Origin: Diploscapter coronatus
Taxonomy: Eukaryota > Nematoda > Chromadorea > Rhabditida > Rhabditidae
NCBI GenBank assembly: GCA_964036155.1
Contig: OZ038422.1
Location: 32,387,201-32,451,200 of the forward strand
Reading direction: 5' to 3'
DNA length: 64,000 nt
This document shows positions 1 to 12,537 of the stretch, piece by piece. How positions within the stretch are numbered: the first letter of the stretch is position 1; each line of letters starts with the position of its first letter. The notes under the pieces are model-generated. The model was given only the letters and a program-made list of their open reading frames with translations, was not told where the DNA came from and ran no database searches. Both the position numbers and the translations under genes were made by a program.

Positions 1-95
1 TGAAAAAGGATGAAACCTTAGTTGAAAAGATTAAAAACTAAAAATCCAATTTTTAAAAGGCCAAAATATTTCGAAATCAGCGAAAAAATTTCCAG

Positions 96-997
96 GACCA
101 AGTGCAATTCTACAAAGACCGAATGCGCGAGCTCAATGCCCGACCCTCCAAGAAGGTCGCCGAGGCCAAGGCCAGGAAGCAGAGGAGGTTAGAAAAATAT
201 AAGAAAATTTCTAAAAATAGAAAAAAAACGATAAAGTTAAAAAAATCTAATTTTTGTATAAGAAATAAAAATAATAGAAGGATCATTATCTTTTTCATAG
301 GATATCAAGCATTTGGAACAAGTAGTATCATTTTAAAAAGATCGCATTTAAAAACAAACTCAATTATTTTCAGAATGAAGCTGAAACTGGAGCGCGCTAA
401 GAAGAAGGCCGAAGGCATCCTCGCCAACGAACAAATGGAGCACGGAGAGAAGATCAGGGAGATGAAGAAGTGAGCAAAATAGAAAGATCTCCTGTAGGGA
501 AAGGAGATCAATTTTCTTTTCCAGGATATATATCTGAATTGCATGAAAAATTTGCGAATTTTGAGATAGAGATCAAAATATTGGAGCAAAAAATTTAATT
601 TCTGACAAGATAATCTCAGAAATTGAATAAAAAATCTAATGAAAATTTGCCAGAATCTACGCGAAGGCGGCAAAGAAGGAGCGGCGCAAGACGGAGCTCG
701 TCGTCATGACCAAAGGCAAGGCCGGCAAAATGGGCGGAAGGCCAAAGGGCAAATACAAACTCGTTGATAGGTCAGTGGAGACAAAGAATAAATGTTCTGG
801 ACACATTCTGAAAATTTTTCGGAATAGTCGTAAAAAACTAATTTATTTAAAAAATGAAATTTTTGTAGCAAATTTATGATGATAAAAATATACAAATTTA
901 AATTTTCAGCCGCATGAAGAAGGATCTCCGAGCGCAAAAAGCCAAGGAGAAGACGAAAGGACGCGGCAAAAAAGCGGGTGGCAAGCGGAGACGATAG
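96..997 (+). CDS. FTSJ3: FTSJ3/SPB1 rRNA 2'-O-methyltransferase, C-terminal part
   Basis: Partial gene; the methyltransferase domain lies left of the window. Four exons close in phase: 96-187, 374-469, 654-770 and 910-997 (stop TAG 995-997). The product is very rich in Lys and Arg and shows the conserved tail of the SPB1 C-terminal domain: KKVAEAKARKQRR, then GRPKGKYKLVD and RMKKDLRAQKAKEK. In yeast Spb1 and human FTSJ3 this block closes a nucleolar protein that methylates pre-rRNA and is needed for large-subunit assembly. An AATAAA at 1029-1034 gives a plausible 3' end. It converges on the minus-strand operon. Family assignment is strong from the tail; catalytic competence cannot be judged here. 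Confidence 0.83.
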
Positions 998-1775
998 ACA
1001 GTTGACCTTCCTGGAAAATTCTAGAAAAAATAAACTCCTGAAAATTTCTAGAATTTTTGGGAAACGTCCCTGAAAATCTCAAAAATCTTATTATTTTTGA
1101 ATTGTTGATTTGAAAATCGTTGTTTTTGTTGACATTTTATGCCAAATTTTAATGTTTTCTGTTAAAAGATAAATTTTTACCCTGAAATTTGTTATTATAC
1201 ATGAAAAACAACAAGAATTGATAATTACGCTAATTAGGCGAAATATGAACATTTTGACGAGTTCTAATAAAAGCTTGGTGTTAACGATGTAAGGAAATGT
1301 CTTCAGAATAATCTTCAAAGATCCACTCAAAAACCTTCCCAAAATCCTGGAGGCGATCGGGAAAGTCTTCCTGAAATTCCTAGTTTTCTTTTGTAGTCGA
1401 GTCGGACTCTCGTGGAGTTGTCTCGTTTGTAATTATTCGTTTTTTTCCTATTGTTTCTTTGTTATATTGCAATTTAGCGTTTTGCTCTTACGTTTCATCA
1501 ATACGATTCTTTATTTCGTTATAGTTTATCGGAATAACAATACCCTAGGCAAACTTTGATTAAGAATACGGTACATTTTAAAATTAGCATAAGTCGAATA
1601 ATTGTTGGATATGACGGTGATTATTCAAGTGATAAGTTTGAGTTTTCGGATTGGAAAGACGGGAAAAATCAATACATAAAACACGTTTTTCTTTCTAAAT
1701 AGACTTGCGCATTGTTGGACATCCTTTTAAAAAAAACAATTGATTTTTTTGAAAAAAATCTAAAAAATTTTCCAA
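998..1775. other. Convergent intergenic region
   Basis: AT-rich sequence between two convergent 3' ends. I see no convincing exon or repeat in it. Confidence 0.5.
1029..1034 (+). terminator. Polyadenylation signal of FTSJ3-like gene
   Basis: AATAAA 32 bases after the stop codon. Confidence 0.5.
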
Positions 1776-4700
1776 TCAAGTCGACCTCTTCCCGTTACTC
1801 TTCGAATTTCTCGCCTTTTTGGGCGTATTCTGCAGTTTGTCTACCAGTTGGGCGAAATTCTGAAAAATGAACACTTTAAAAATTCAAATTTGACCCCTAA
1901 CAAGGATGTGGGTAGAAAAATTTTCCGGCTACTTTTTCAATTTACCTGAACGTAATCTTGACTATCCGTGTTCATCATATCGTACATGCTCTTTCTCACG
2001 TCCTCCGGAAGGCCCGAAATCGAGGAAGCACCCTGCAAAGTTACATTTTTTATTTACGAAAATTTGTTCAATTTTCTTTCTTCTGAAAATTTTAAGAAAG
2101 ATTGATCAAAATGGTTTTTTTTTAATTTGAAGTTTTTCTAAAAATGTTCGAAACCCACCTGAGAAATTCCAGCTTTAGAGGGCGTCATCGAGCATTCGTA
2201 CATGATTTTCTCGAGCATGTCGCGAGATTTCGAGCTGAAAATTTTTTTATTTTTCAGAAAAATATCAAAGCCAGTTTCTTAGCCTTATGCTTTAATCGTG
2301 TGATTCGAGTTCTTAGAGTACTATTTTTATTTCCTTGAAAGTTTTCAAATCTCACCCATGCATCAACTCGAATTGTGAAGTGGATTGACCGCCTCTAGAC
2401 TGTGTTGGCGAAAGGGAAATCTCCCCGAACAGACGGTCGACCAGAAGAGCCCTGGAAATTTGAAAATATCGATTTTTTAAGTTGTTTTGGGTATGCTTCA
2501 AAAAACGTTTTAAATTTTTTGAGAAAACTGCTCGTTATTCTGAAATGAGTTGTAAACAAACTGAAAACAACATTTTAAATACAGATATGTTTCAAAAATG
2601 TTCTAAATTCTAGTTTTTTTTATGTTATTTGTTCAACTGTGTTATCATTTTCCGAAGTAGAAAACGGACCTCTCCCTCTCCTCGTCATTCAGGCTGTCCT
2701 TGCCTCCGTTCTGTTTCTGTTTCTTCTTCATCGACCTGGTTTGTCGATCCGATGCCTGGGGCTGTTTTTCTGGAATTTCGATCTTTTTACTAAAAATATC
2801 AATGTTCTTCTAAGACATTTTAAAAATTGATTAAACCTGGAGCAATTAATCTTATTTCTGGTTTAAAAATACAAATTTTGACTAAGGAGCTGAAAATTTG
2901 AAAAATGATACCTGGCGTTTTCATTCCCTGAGAGCTGCTGCATGGCGCTAGCAAATGCGATGAAGAATTTGAGGATTCGCTGACAAACTGAAAATTTGTT
3001 TCCTTATTTTTCAAAAATTCTAAACAAAGTTCCACCTGCGAAAAATCGGTCGCCATTTTCGAACCGTTCGTTTTTGAATGCTGCAGGTTTCTTGAGGCGC
3101 TGAGACGGGTTCCTGAATTTGTAATTTGTTTTCGAAAACAAAAATATATATACCCTGTCTCTTTTCCGGCTCAATCCTGTAGAGAACTGTTTGAGGGGGC
3201 TCTTTGGGGGTGCTCGCCGACATTTTCGTTTCCTGACCCTTGTTCGATGGCTGAGCGGGTGTATTTCCACCGGATTGACGAACGATTTTCGCGTGAGGCG
3301 TGTGCTTTTGGGGGGCTGGATTCTGAAAATTTTAGAGGTAAAAATTGCCAAACGAATGAAAAATGAAGAAAGCATGCTCCAGAATATCCCATACTTGAAG
3401 GCAAAAATTGACATTTTTCAACTGAATTTATGCCTATCCGCTGCTATTATCAAGATTTGGAATGTTATGTTTCAGTTTTCTTTTAATTTGGGGAAAATAC
3501 CCACCTTCTAATCGTATAAAGATAGTTCTTCGAAAATATTTTTAAAAGTCTAATTTTCAAATTGTTTCTACGTTTCAATTTTCCCTCTAAAATTTAAAAT
3601 TCTCGATAAACAAAACCAATCGTCCTTATTTCATTCAAAAAGTTCAAAGATCGAAACTTGAAATTATTCTTTTAAACTCCACCTTCCTCTTCCTCTCAGA
3701 AATGAGTCCCTGAGCCTGCTTCAGAAAGGCGTCCACCTCGTTGTTGACGATCGTCGACTCAACCACAACAGGGGGAGGCTTGGAAGGAATGGGAGGTTTT
3801 TCCTGAAATTTTGAAAATTAAACAAAACCTTTGAAGAATGCAAAATGTAAGACTTCTCGAAAAAGAAGAACATTTTTTTTTGCAAAATATTGGTTTTTTT
3901 TATAATAATTTTCTTCTGTAAATTTTTCATGAGAAAATTTTGTACCTGAACCACTTTGACCGGAACCGAAGTTGAGGGTGTGCTTTCAGGCTGGACGAAT
4001 GTGCTTTGAATCGGGGCGAACTGGAAAATTTTCGAACCATTGCTTTTTTGAAAAATAAAAATCACCAATTTCAGTCCAACATCGGAAGGTCGGCCTTTGT
4101 CGATCGACGCTCTTGGAGTGGACTTTGCCGCGATGGGGGTGGACTGACTGAATTTTGTTTAAAATGATTTTTAGGTTTCAAACTTCCCATAAAAATATTT
4201 CCCTTCTCTAGCTAATGGTTAATCGTCAAAGTTAAGGAGGTAGAAAAAGATCAGTTTGTACGTTTCAAACCCACTTTATAGCAAATATTGAATTTTCTGG
4301 CTAATTAAAGTAAACGTGAGTCAAAAAATAAAGATTCTTTGTAGGTTTTAGGATCTTTATAAGTGATTTTTGCCTAGAGTAGATCAAAAATCAAATGAAG
4401 GAGAAAATCAACCGACCCTTCTGCCTCGAGCTCATTCGTCCACCTCTTTTTTGTGACAGATCCCGCATTTCCCGGTTCCAAATTATTGACCAGATCGTTC
4501 TTCACCAGGGCGTCACCGTAGTCCCTCTGAAAATAGAATAATCTTTTTTACAGAATAAAATGAAAAAGTTGAACAGTAGTTTTACGCTACTTGTAAGACC
4601 AATTCGCAATGAAGAAGAGAAATTTGTTAAATCTCTTTGCTACAATTCTGACCTATGTTGCTAATTTTTATAAAGCTACAGTAATCCAAAAATTCGGATA

Positions 4701-7700
4701 TTCTAATTTGTCTTACCTTTAAAAGAGATAGGAGCACGGTAAGTGCCTCAGTTGGTTCAGAAGACGATTTCACGGAATAACACAATTCGATGTTCTCGGT
4801 CATGCCGCACTGAAAATCAAATTTAAAAATAAGTTTCAAAATTTCTTCAAAGATACAGCTTATTTCAAAATTGTTCGATGTGTATCGATTCTAAAATATC
4901 CAATTTGAGAGATAAGTGTCAGAAATCTATTATAAATCAAGTCATTCTTGTTGATCAATGCTCGATTGCTCATCGCAATAAATTATTCAACTCGAAAGTA
5001 CGTTTCAAAAGCTCAGCATAAAGTAAGTCGAAATAAAATAATAATGAATCTCGGTAACTTGTATTAAATCAAAATTCAATTTTCTCAAAAAAAAAACCAA
5101 ATTCCAATACTCATTCATTTTCGAGATGTTTTTGTTTGTTTTTTTAAATCATCATAACACAAAGTAATTATTAAAAGTAATAGATATATAACGAAACATG
5201 CATTTCCCGAAATTTTAATGTTTTCAAAAACTCATAATCCCTTACTGTACAAAATAGTTCCGCTATGACGGCGTGTTTGACGTTTTCTTTGTCCAAGCCC
5301 TCTTCGAACATTTTCTCCGTCAAAATAAACGGATTCGGGTAGATAACGGAATAGGTCGGGTGCGCGGAAATCGAGAAGGAATTCCCATCGGCCGCCTGCT
5401 TCAGTTTTTCACGCTCCAAACAGTCCCTTTTGAGCCTGAACAATAACCTTTTTCTCTACTTTTTCAATTTGAAACTTTTTTGGACTCTTTGTAGTTATCA
5501 TCTTCTTTTTTCTCTTTCCCATACTATTTTTCTCTCCCAATTAAAAAATTCTATTTTCGGGAGGAATTACAAACTGAGCTATTTAGTAAACGCGAAATAA
5601 AGAAGTGGGTTTTGTAGAAATGTTGAAACATATACAAGCAAACTTTAAATTTGAATTTTTTTTTTTGAAAAATTCCGAATATTGCTCATCTATACTAACG
5701 AAAAGTGAATTGTTTTTCCTTATATGAAACTTAAAAAAAAACCTATCTAGAAATTGAACTTTTTTAGTAAGTAAAAAAGACACCTACTTGTTCAAGGACA
5801 TGGCGACAGCTGGGGAGAAGTCGCCCTCCACGGGGACCAAACGACCGATTTCCGTCTTTCGAGCGGTGAACAGTTTGATTTGAGAGGTCCGAGTTTCCAA
5901 GGATAAAGCGGAATTCTGGATTTTTTTTTTTAATTTTTGAATATGCCTCAAGCATAGTATATATTCTTCTGTTGAAGAGAGATGATCATGGTTTAAATGA
6001 AAAAATAGATTGTGAATATGTTTCAGGAATTCAATATTTTTTGTAAATTTCGAAACTTTGAAATTATTAGTTTAAATTTGAAAGAATGGAACAAAAATAA
6101 TTTTAAAAAACCAACCGAATTCTGGTTCCACTTTAGTTCGAGCAGTTTAAAGATCCTGTCTATGCTGTCGTTGATGTCCAACTTCAGCTTCAGGAAAGGG
6201 TTTTGACGAGCGGATCTCTAAAATTGGAAAAAAATAAAATCAAGTTTTCGAGTCTTTCATTTTTTTCAATTTAAAAAAATTTGAAACTCACAACAAAATT
6301 AGCATCACTGTAGGTCAACGGCCGCATAATGACCGTAACCGACGGCGGAATTTTGTCGTAGAAGCGAACCCCTGAAAATTTACGAGTTGCTTATTTTTGG
6401 ACTAATTCAGACGAAAGAATTTTTTAGGGGATTGCCTTGAAACAACTTCATCAGACAGGGACAGGATGGGGTTTTGATGACGACCGCTTTCTTTTGAATT
6501 TTGACCGAGGTTGTTCTGAAAGAAAAAATGATTATCTTTAGGAAGTTAGGCTGATCTTTTTTTTTACAAAATGAACACCATTGAGACGAAAATTTTGGGA
6601 CACTCACACGAAGTCATTTTTATCTCTGATTCGGCCTGTCAGCTCTATAACCTATCCAAAATCAGGCGTTGATACGGTGAAATTTTAAATGAAATTAACT
6701 GATTTATGAATCTATTTAAATGTTTTTTTCAAATTGAACAAAACTCAACTAACCCTTGAAAAATGAGCTGTTTCATTTTTTCTGGCATCATTTTCGCGTT
6801 ATTGGTCCGTTTCTTATACTCGAAGTGGTTGATCATCGTGAACAGCTCACGGGCGTCCTTGCTTAGCGGCTCCATATCTTCTGAAAATTTATTTTTTATT
6901 TCGTCATTTTTAGAGAAATTTTTATATATAGTCTATCCTGAGTAAGTGAATACTGCATACATTTTGCAACTTCGCTTGCTCAGGCTCCGCCCACTTTTTC
7001 CTGCCCTGCAAATTGCGTCATTCCTCCCATTTTCAAACGAGTTTCGCATTTTTCTCGAGATTTTCGCGAAAAATCTTTATAATTATATCCTGATTATCTC
7101 TCTAATTGATCAATTAACTCTGTAGAACGATGTTTCATCGTTTTGAATCATTTTATCGTCAGAAATAACGTTTTAATTTTTTTAAGTTTGAAAACGAAAA
7201 GAAGTTAGTTCATTGTCTCCAACTAACTGAATATTACGCTTAATTAACCAGATAATTGGCCAATTAACTCTCTTTAATGTTTGCTGTTCATTTTTTCTAG
7301 CGATTTTTTCTCTCAACTTAGGACCCATTTTCACCGAGTCAATTGTTGATTCCTCCAAGATGCAGATGTTATCGTCGTCATCAGATCATTAGAATTGCAA
7401 GCTGATGGACAAACAAACAGTCGCTTATCAGGTGTTTTCATGAAAATGTCAAATTTGCACGAAAAATACGAAATTTCGATCGAAAAATGAACAGCAAACA
7501 CTAAAGAGAGTTAATTGGTTAATTAGAGAGATAATCAGGATATAATTATAAAGATTTTTCGCGAAAATGTCAAGAAAAATCGAAAAAATCGTTTGAAAAT
7601 GGGGGAATGACGCAATTCGTAGGGCAGGAAAAAGTGGGCGGGGCTTGAGCAAGCGAAGTTGCAAAATGTATGCAGTATTCAATTACTCAGGATAAACTAT

Positions 7701-9670
7701 AGAAAACAAGATTAGTGATTGAATTGAAATTAGCTGTTTTAAACATGATTAGAGAAAATAGACTTAATAAGTTTCAAGAGATTCATATATGAAACAAAGT
7801 TAGAATTCAGGCAGTAATAAAGTAGGAAGCATATATTCCGCTAAAATACTATTCTTCTCCGTCATTTACGGCATATCAATCTGTATCCCTTGAAAACATT
7901 CTTCGTTTACTCATATTTGTGAGTATCGAAAAAGTCCATATCTTCTTATTTTCCCGCACTATTTTATTCCTATTTTCAAGAAAGAATAAGGCTGTATGGA
8001 CACGCATTTAGATATTTTTAAATAAGATTTTAAAAAGCCCCACTTTCATCCAATTGTAGCTGTTGTCTGAGCAGTTTGTGCGTGTTGAAATAGTAGTTCT
8101 TGAGTTTGGTCTTGTCGCAGGGGAAATTCCGCTTCTCCAGCGCCTTCATCACCTGGTCGAAGTCCTTGCCGTGCTGAAAATTTCTTTTTAATTATCATTT
8201 TTTTATTTTCCGATTTTTAATACATGAAAATCAAATGATTTCAGAGAATCGTATTACAACCCACAATTTTGAGGCACTCATAGTAGGTCATGCTCTCCTC
8301 GAACGTCCAGGGCCGCACTTTGGGCTTCTTTTCAGGGTTCAAATTCGAGGCATCCGATGATCCGGGCGAAAAGAGGGTGGGGTTCTGAAAATTTGATTTA
8401 AAAATTAAACAAATCTGATTTTTTCCTAAAAAAGTCAATTTACTATCCATTTTTTCAATAACTATTTTCCAATAAAACTTGTTATTTATCATTTTTCAAA
8501 ATATTAAACATGCATAATTTTTTCAACCAAATAAAAATTTCAATTTTCATTTTTCGAAAAAACAAATCCGACCTGATCAGGAACGGTGACTCCTTCATCA
8601 GGCACGGGAGAGTCGATTCGAGCGACCGACGGCGTTTTGACGTCCTCAAAAAGAGGCGACTCGCTACGAACTGTAGAGACTGGAAGATTCTAAAAAAATC
8701 ACCTTTTATAAATATGTTTCAAGTTGTCCATAAATGATATTCGAGGCTTTCAAAGCATTATATGAAAATGGTACATACTAAATCGAGTTAAACGACACGA
8801 AACGGTCATGTTTCGAATTTTTCATAAAAGCAAAATACGCAAACAATGCAATAATGCGAATGAGAACAGACAAATGAAAATAAAATTCTAAAATTTCGTT
8901 TTCACGATCTCCGAAAAATAACGAAACCCACTCCATTAACCATCGACGTTCTCGAAGTTCCAGCCGTTGTTTTCGCGGAAGGGTTTGTGCTAGCCATCAG
9001 CACGGAGCTGCTCGCCGCTATCAAAGCCTCCATCGAATTTGGACGAGGCTGAAATTTTGTACCTTTTAAATTTTTTTATCGCTAGAATCCATGCACCGTC
9101 TAAAATGAAAATATATTTATTTCAAGTTTCATTGAAACTTATTTGTGAAATGCGAAATCTTGATTTTCAAGAATTCGAAAAACGTTTTTGAAGAAATAAA
9201 ACTACCTTGAACTTTTTGGCGAGCACTTCCGAAGGAATCTGGGTTGACGGGCCGGGCATACGGTAGTCGGGTTTGGGGAAAGGCTTTGCCGGAGTTGAAG
9301 TGATCGGGCCGAGCTTCTTCCCCACCACGTTCTGAGGCCGAAACGCCATCGTTCTTCTAAACCTTTTTATTTTTCCAGGGAAATAAAAGAAACAGAAAAC
9401 TTAAAAATTTTCGATCCGATACAAGATTCATCATTGTCGAACGTTCTCTTATCCATAATGACGAATAGGGAATTGAAAGTAGGGTACGATATTTCTAAGC
9501 AAGATTTAAATATCGGATCGAAACCTTTCAAGAATGTCAATGGAACATAGAATTCTGATTTTGTCGGAAAATATAGAATTTTTGAAGCGTATTTAAAAGA
9601 ATTTATTTTTTGAAGACTATTTCACAAACCTAGAAATTTGAGGCTTCAACCTGCTATCGGTCGGGTCCAT
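1776..9670 (-). CDS. CRAMP1: Cramped-like SANT/Myb-domain chromatin protein
   Basis: Twenty-six exons join in phase into about 886 residues. Exons on +: 9630-9670, 9206-9356, 8932-9048, 8573-8689, 8265-8384, 8044-8173, 6750-6880, 6608-6651, 6436-6515, 6292-6371, 6116-6217, 5788-5915, 5246-5435, 4717-4809, 4417-4526, 4081-4147, 3946-4020, 3683-3802, 3154-3322, 3036-3112, 2912-2987, 2670-2769, 2356-2451, 2159-2234, 1946-2032 and 1776-1859. A SANT-type domain at about residues 165-225 reads RPWTFEESMTYYECLKI followed by HGKDFDQVMKALEKRN, matching the Cramped pattern FFEALYEHGKDF. At about residues 311-371, IPPSVTVIMRPLTYSDANFV then QNPFLKLKL and LLELKWN match the second conserved Cramped block (xVTVELQPR...QNPRL...LKxKW). 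The C-terminal half is Ser/Pro/Lys-rich and probably disordered. Cramped proteins regulate histone genes and Polycomb silencing. The junction 6436|6435 uses a GC donor. The start could also be the ATG at 9349. Recognised from remembered family motifs, not an alignment. Confidence 0.72.
6931..7698. mobile_element. Fold-back MITE-like element in a Cramped intron
   Basis: The arms are inverted copies of about 200 bp (6931-7130 against 7500-7698), with a further paired block at 7256-7296/7484-7524. Ends read GTCTATCCTGAGTAA and, inverted, GTTTATCCTGAGTAA. A TA dinucleotide flanks both ends, the target site of Tc1/mariner-type elements. No transposase reading frame is present, so it would be non-autonomous. 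It lies in the 1.16 kb intron 6881-8043. Confidence 0.75.
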
Positions 9671-9682
9671 GTTTGTGCTGAG

Positions 9683-9685
9683 CTG
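9683..9685 (-). other. Putative trans-splice acceptor of the Cramped-like gene
   Basis: AAAATTCAG ends 12 bases before the proposed ATG at 9670; the gap to the upstream stop is 286 bases. Confidence 0.4.
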
Positions 9686-9956
9686 AATTTTTGAGAATCG
9701 CAAAATTCAAAGAATTAGTTTGTTTTGAACAATGAAAGGTAAAAAAGAAGTATTTCGGTGAATCAAACACCTCGCTTTTCTAAAATAACAACAAATTCCC
9801 TAAAATCTCGAACTTTATTTTCCAAAACCGTGAAACCTATGAAAAACCCTATGATAGGAACCCGTAAAATCTGCACAAAAACTCTAACGAATTTTAAAAC
9901 AATTCGAATAAATAGAAAAAGATAAATCTTCGCGAAATTAAAATATTCTACTAATC

Positions 9957-11981
9957 TTAGACCTTGAAAGGCGGCAAGCCGTAATTTTCGGGGATGAACT
10001 CTTCGAGGCTATTCAACGTTTGAGTGGCCTGTCTTCTGGAAATCGAAAATCAGTTTTTAAAATTAAAAAGAACTTAGAATTTTGAAGAGCGCGAATAGCT
10101 TTGAAATGGGAAAAAGGATAGAAGTAATACGTAAAAATAAATACACCTTTTTAAACCAAATTTTTGAAACATAACTATAATTTGAAAGAATTTTGTTTTA
10201 AATTAAGAAAAAAAAAACAAAAACAAGAAACAAATAAACTCACACCAACTCCTCATCGACCCCGATCACCGGATCTGGCACGTAGATGCAGTGCATTCCC
10301 GCTGAAATTGCTGACCTCACTCCGTTTGGAGCGTCCTCAAACACCAGGCACTTCGACGGGTCGAGAGGGGGGTTGGGGAATCTGAAAATGATTTATTTAT
10401 TCTTTTTTTTTTTTAAATATATTTTTCATTCTTATTATTTCCAATCCTTTCCAGCTGAGTAATAAAATTATTTTTTTTCTTCGAAATGTATAGAATTCTT
10501 GAAACTTATATTTTGGAAATTGTAATATTTGAAAGTTTTTTCTTGAAAAATATTTTCTTATTTGGAAAAAAACCAACCGTTTAATGGTCTCCAAATAGGG
10601 GTCGGGGAACGGCTTGCCACGTTTGATGTGTGGATCATCACCGGTTAGAACCTGGAAAGTTTTTTTCAAAAATTATTGATTTCTTTATTCTTTCCCAGTT
10701 TTTCTTTTTAAAATTTGTACTGTTTTCTAAAAAAAATTACCTACGTGAATCGGAATTAAATCGACCCAGTCTCGATGAGATTTCGCTTTTGGAATAAACG
10801 TCCGACTGCAAGAGCCCGTGCAAATGGCGGTCGGGATTTCTGGAAATTTTGAAATGGACATGTCTTTGTTAAGTCTCAGAAAATTCTTATAAAATGGATT
10901 GATTTTCGAAGATATCGAACTGTAAGTGCAGCAGGTATTGCAATTGAGTTCTAGAAAATTATTATCTTGATAAGTTCCAGAGAAATCTCATAAAGTATTC
11001 TTGTACAGATTTTCTATTAGTTTCGTGATTTTGACATGCAGAATTAAATTCTCAGTAATTTAAGAATAAATCTATTCAACTTATGTTCCATATTGTAAAT
11101 TTAAGATTTTCAAAGATTCACCTCCGTTATGTTGTACGCTTCAGTATTTAACAAAAAAGATAACCAAAATGAAGATATTTTTCAGAAACTAACAAAAAAT
11201 CTCCTACCATTTTGAATGAAATGCCTGACAAGTCGTTCTGCCCCGGGCTGAGCGGCTGATTTGGGGAACAGCTCGTCGAGAATCGCGTCGTACTCCCTCA
11301 TGTATTCCTCGGGGGAAACCAAGTCGTTGATGCCGACCTGCAATATTTTAATTCTTTTTTGATTAGGCACATTTTGCAATGCTTTTTTTTAATTTTGAAT
11401 AGGATTAATTCTTTTTCCCTGGTTATTTCTCTAGTATATTTTGTCTACTAATTGAGAATACTAAAATCGGCAAGTCGCTGAAACTTTGAAATATAAGATT
11501 TTGGTGAAACGTATGAAAATTAGGAGTTTTAAAATGATGCTAATTCAGATTTGTTTACATGTACCTAAATTGTTTGGAGAATTGAAATTCGTGTCCGCTC
11601 TATCGATATAGGCTTTCTTTGAAACATAAGAATACATATTTAAAGATTTTTTTAAGTGTTAGAAAGAAAATACCTCGTTAATGAGCCACTTGACTGCCTC
11701 GTCGTTCTTCATGCCCATCTGTCTGCGCTTGATTTCCATCGTGAACTGAAAAATTCATTTTAAAAAATAGCTAAATTATGCTTAAAAAACCTTTTTATTT
11801 CCAAGATTAAATCATATTCCACTATTTCTGAAAACTCAAGGAAATATTTTTTTTTAAAACTGACCTGTTTTCCGAATTTGGAAAGTAGCTGAGTGTTGGC
11901 CTTCGTGTAGGCCGACTCGGTTTCCACCAAAAGTCCGTCGAAGTCGAAAATAACGTGGCTCACCTGCGGAAAATCACCCAT
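9957..11981 (-). CDS. PUDP: HAD-family phosphatase, pseudouridine-5'-phosphatase-like
   Basis: Seven exons (11865-11981, 11674-11745, 11208-11337, 10745-10839, 10578-10651, 10244-10381, 9957-10035) join in phase into 234 residues, close to the 228-232 usual for the family. All four HAD motifs are visible. Motif I is HVIFDFDGLLVETE, with nucleophile D13 and acid/base D15. Motif II is TAICTGSCSRTF, motif III the Lys in HIKRGKPFPDPY, and motif IV VFEDAPNGVRSAISAGM. The cap lies between motifs I and II. PUDP hydrolyses pseudouridine 5'-phosphate from RNA turnover; other small sugar phosphates are possible, since close relatives share these motifs. Third gene of the proposed operon, after ADAR. 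The start follows a TTTTCAG acceptor by 21 bases. Confidence 0.85.
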
Positions 11982-12537
11982 TTTTCACAAGGCTACCCTC
12001 TTCTGAAAATTAAAATTTCTGAGCTTCAAAATCAAGCTTTTGAGTTTTCAAATAATTTCCGCTGGATTTTCAACCTAAACTCGAAATATCTAGAAAGCTT
12101 GAGCGTAACAAATTTTATTACAGAAATTACAAAAACGCGAAAAAAAATTACAGCAGAAATTCCCAAAAGAAAAGAAAATGCAATCCATCATAAAAAAAAG
12201 AAAAAGAGTTACAGTAATCTAGAAAAGAAAAATAAAACAGTATCGACTAATTAGGGAAATACCGTTGGCGTACAAAGTAGGCAGATTATTATTGATAAGA
12301 ATAAATAAATAGAAAAAAACGATTAGATAAAGGGATAAATAAATTTTTCGATTGAAACTGCGAGTATTTGATAAAACAAACACATCCGGACCATTTGTAT
12401 TTTTCACTATTTTCAAAAATTTAGAAATGTCACCATTGGAGAAAAATAAAAAGTGGGTGACGTTTAGAAATTTTGAAAGGCGATGAAAATCACAAAGGTC
12501 ATAACTCTGGTGGATTGGTTGTTTTCTCCAAATTTTC
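11982..12537. other. Intercistronic region between ADAR and the phosphatase
   Basis: About 550 bp. Seen from the minus strand it is T-rich (12140-12240), as expected for a 3' UTR and a U-rich element before trans-splicing. No exon seen. Confidence 0.4.
12003..12005 (-). other. Putative SL2-type trans-splice acceptor of the phosphatase gene
   Basis: AATTTTCAG lies 21 bases before the ATG at 11981. It is the expected signature of a downstream gene in a nematode operon. Confidence 0.5.
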
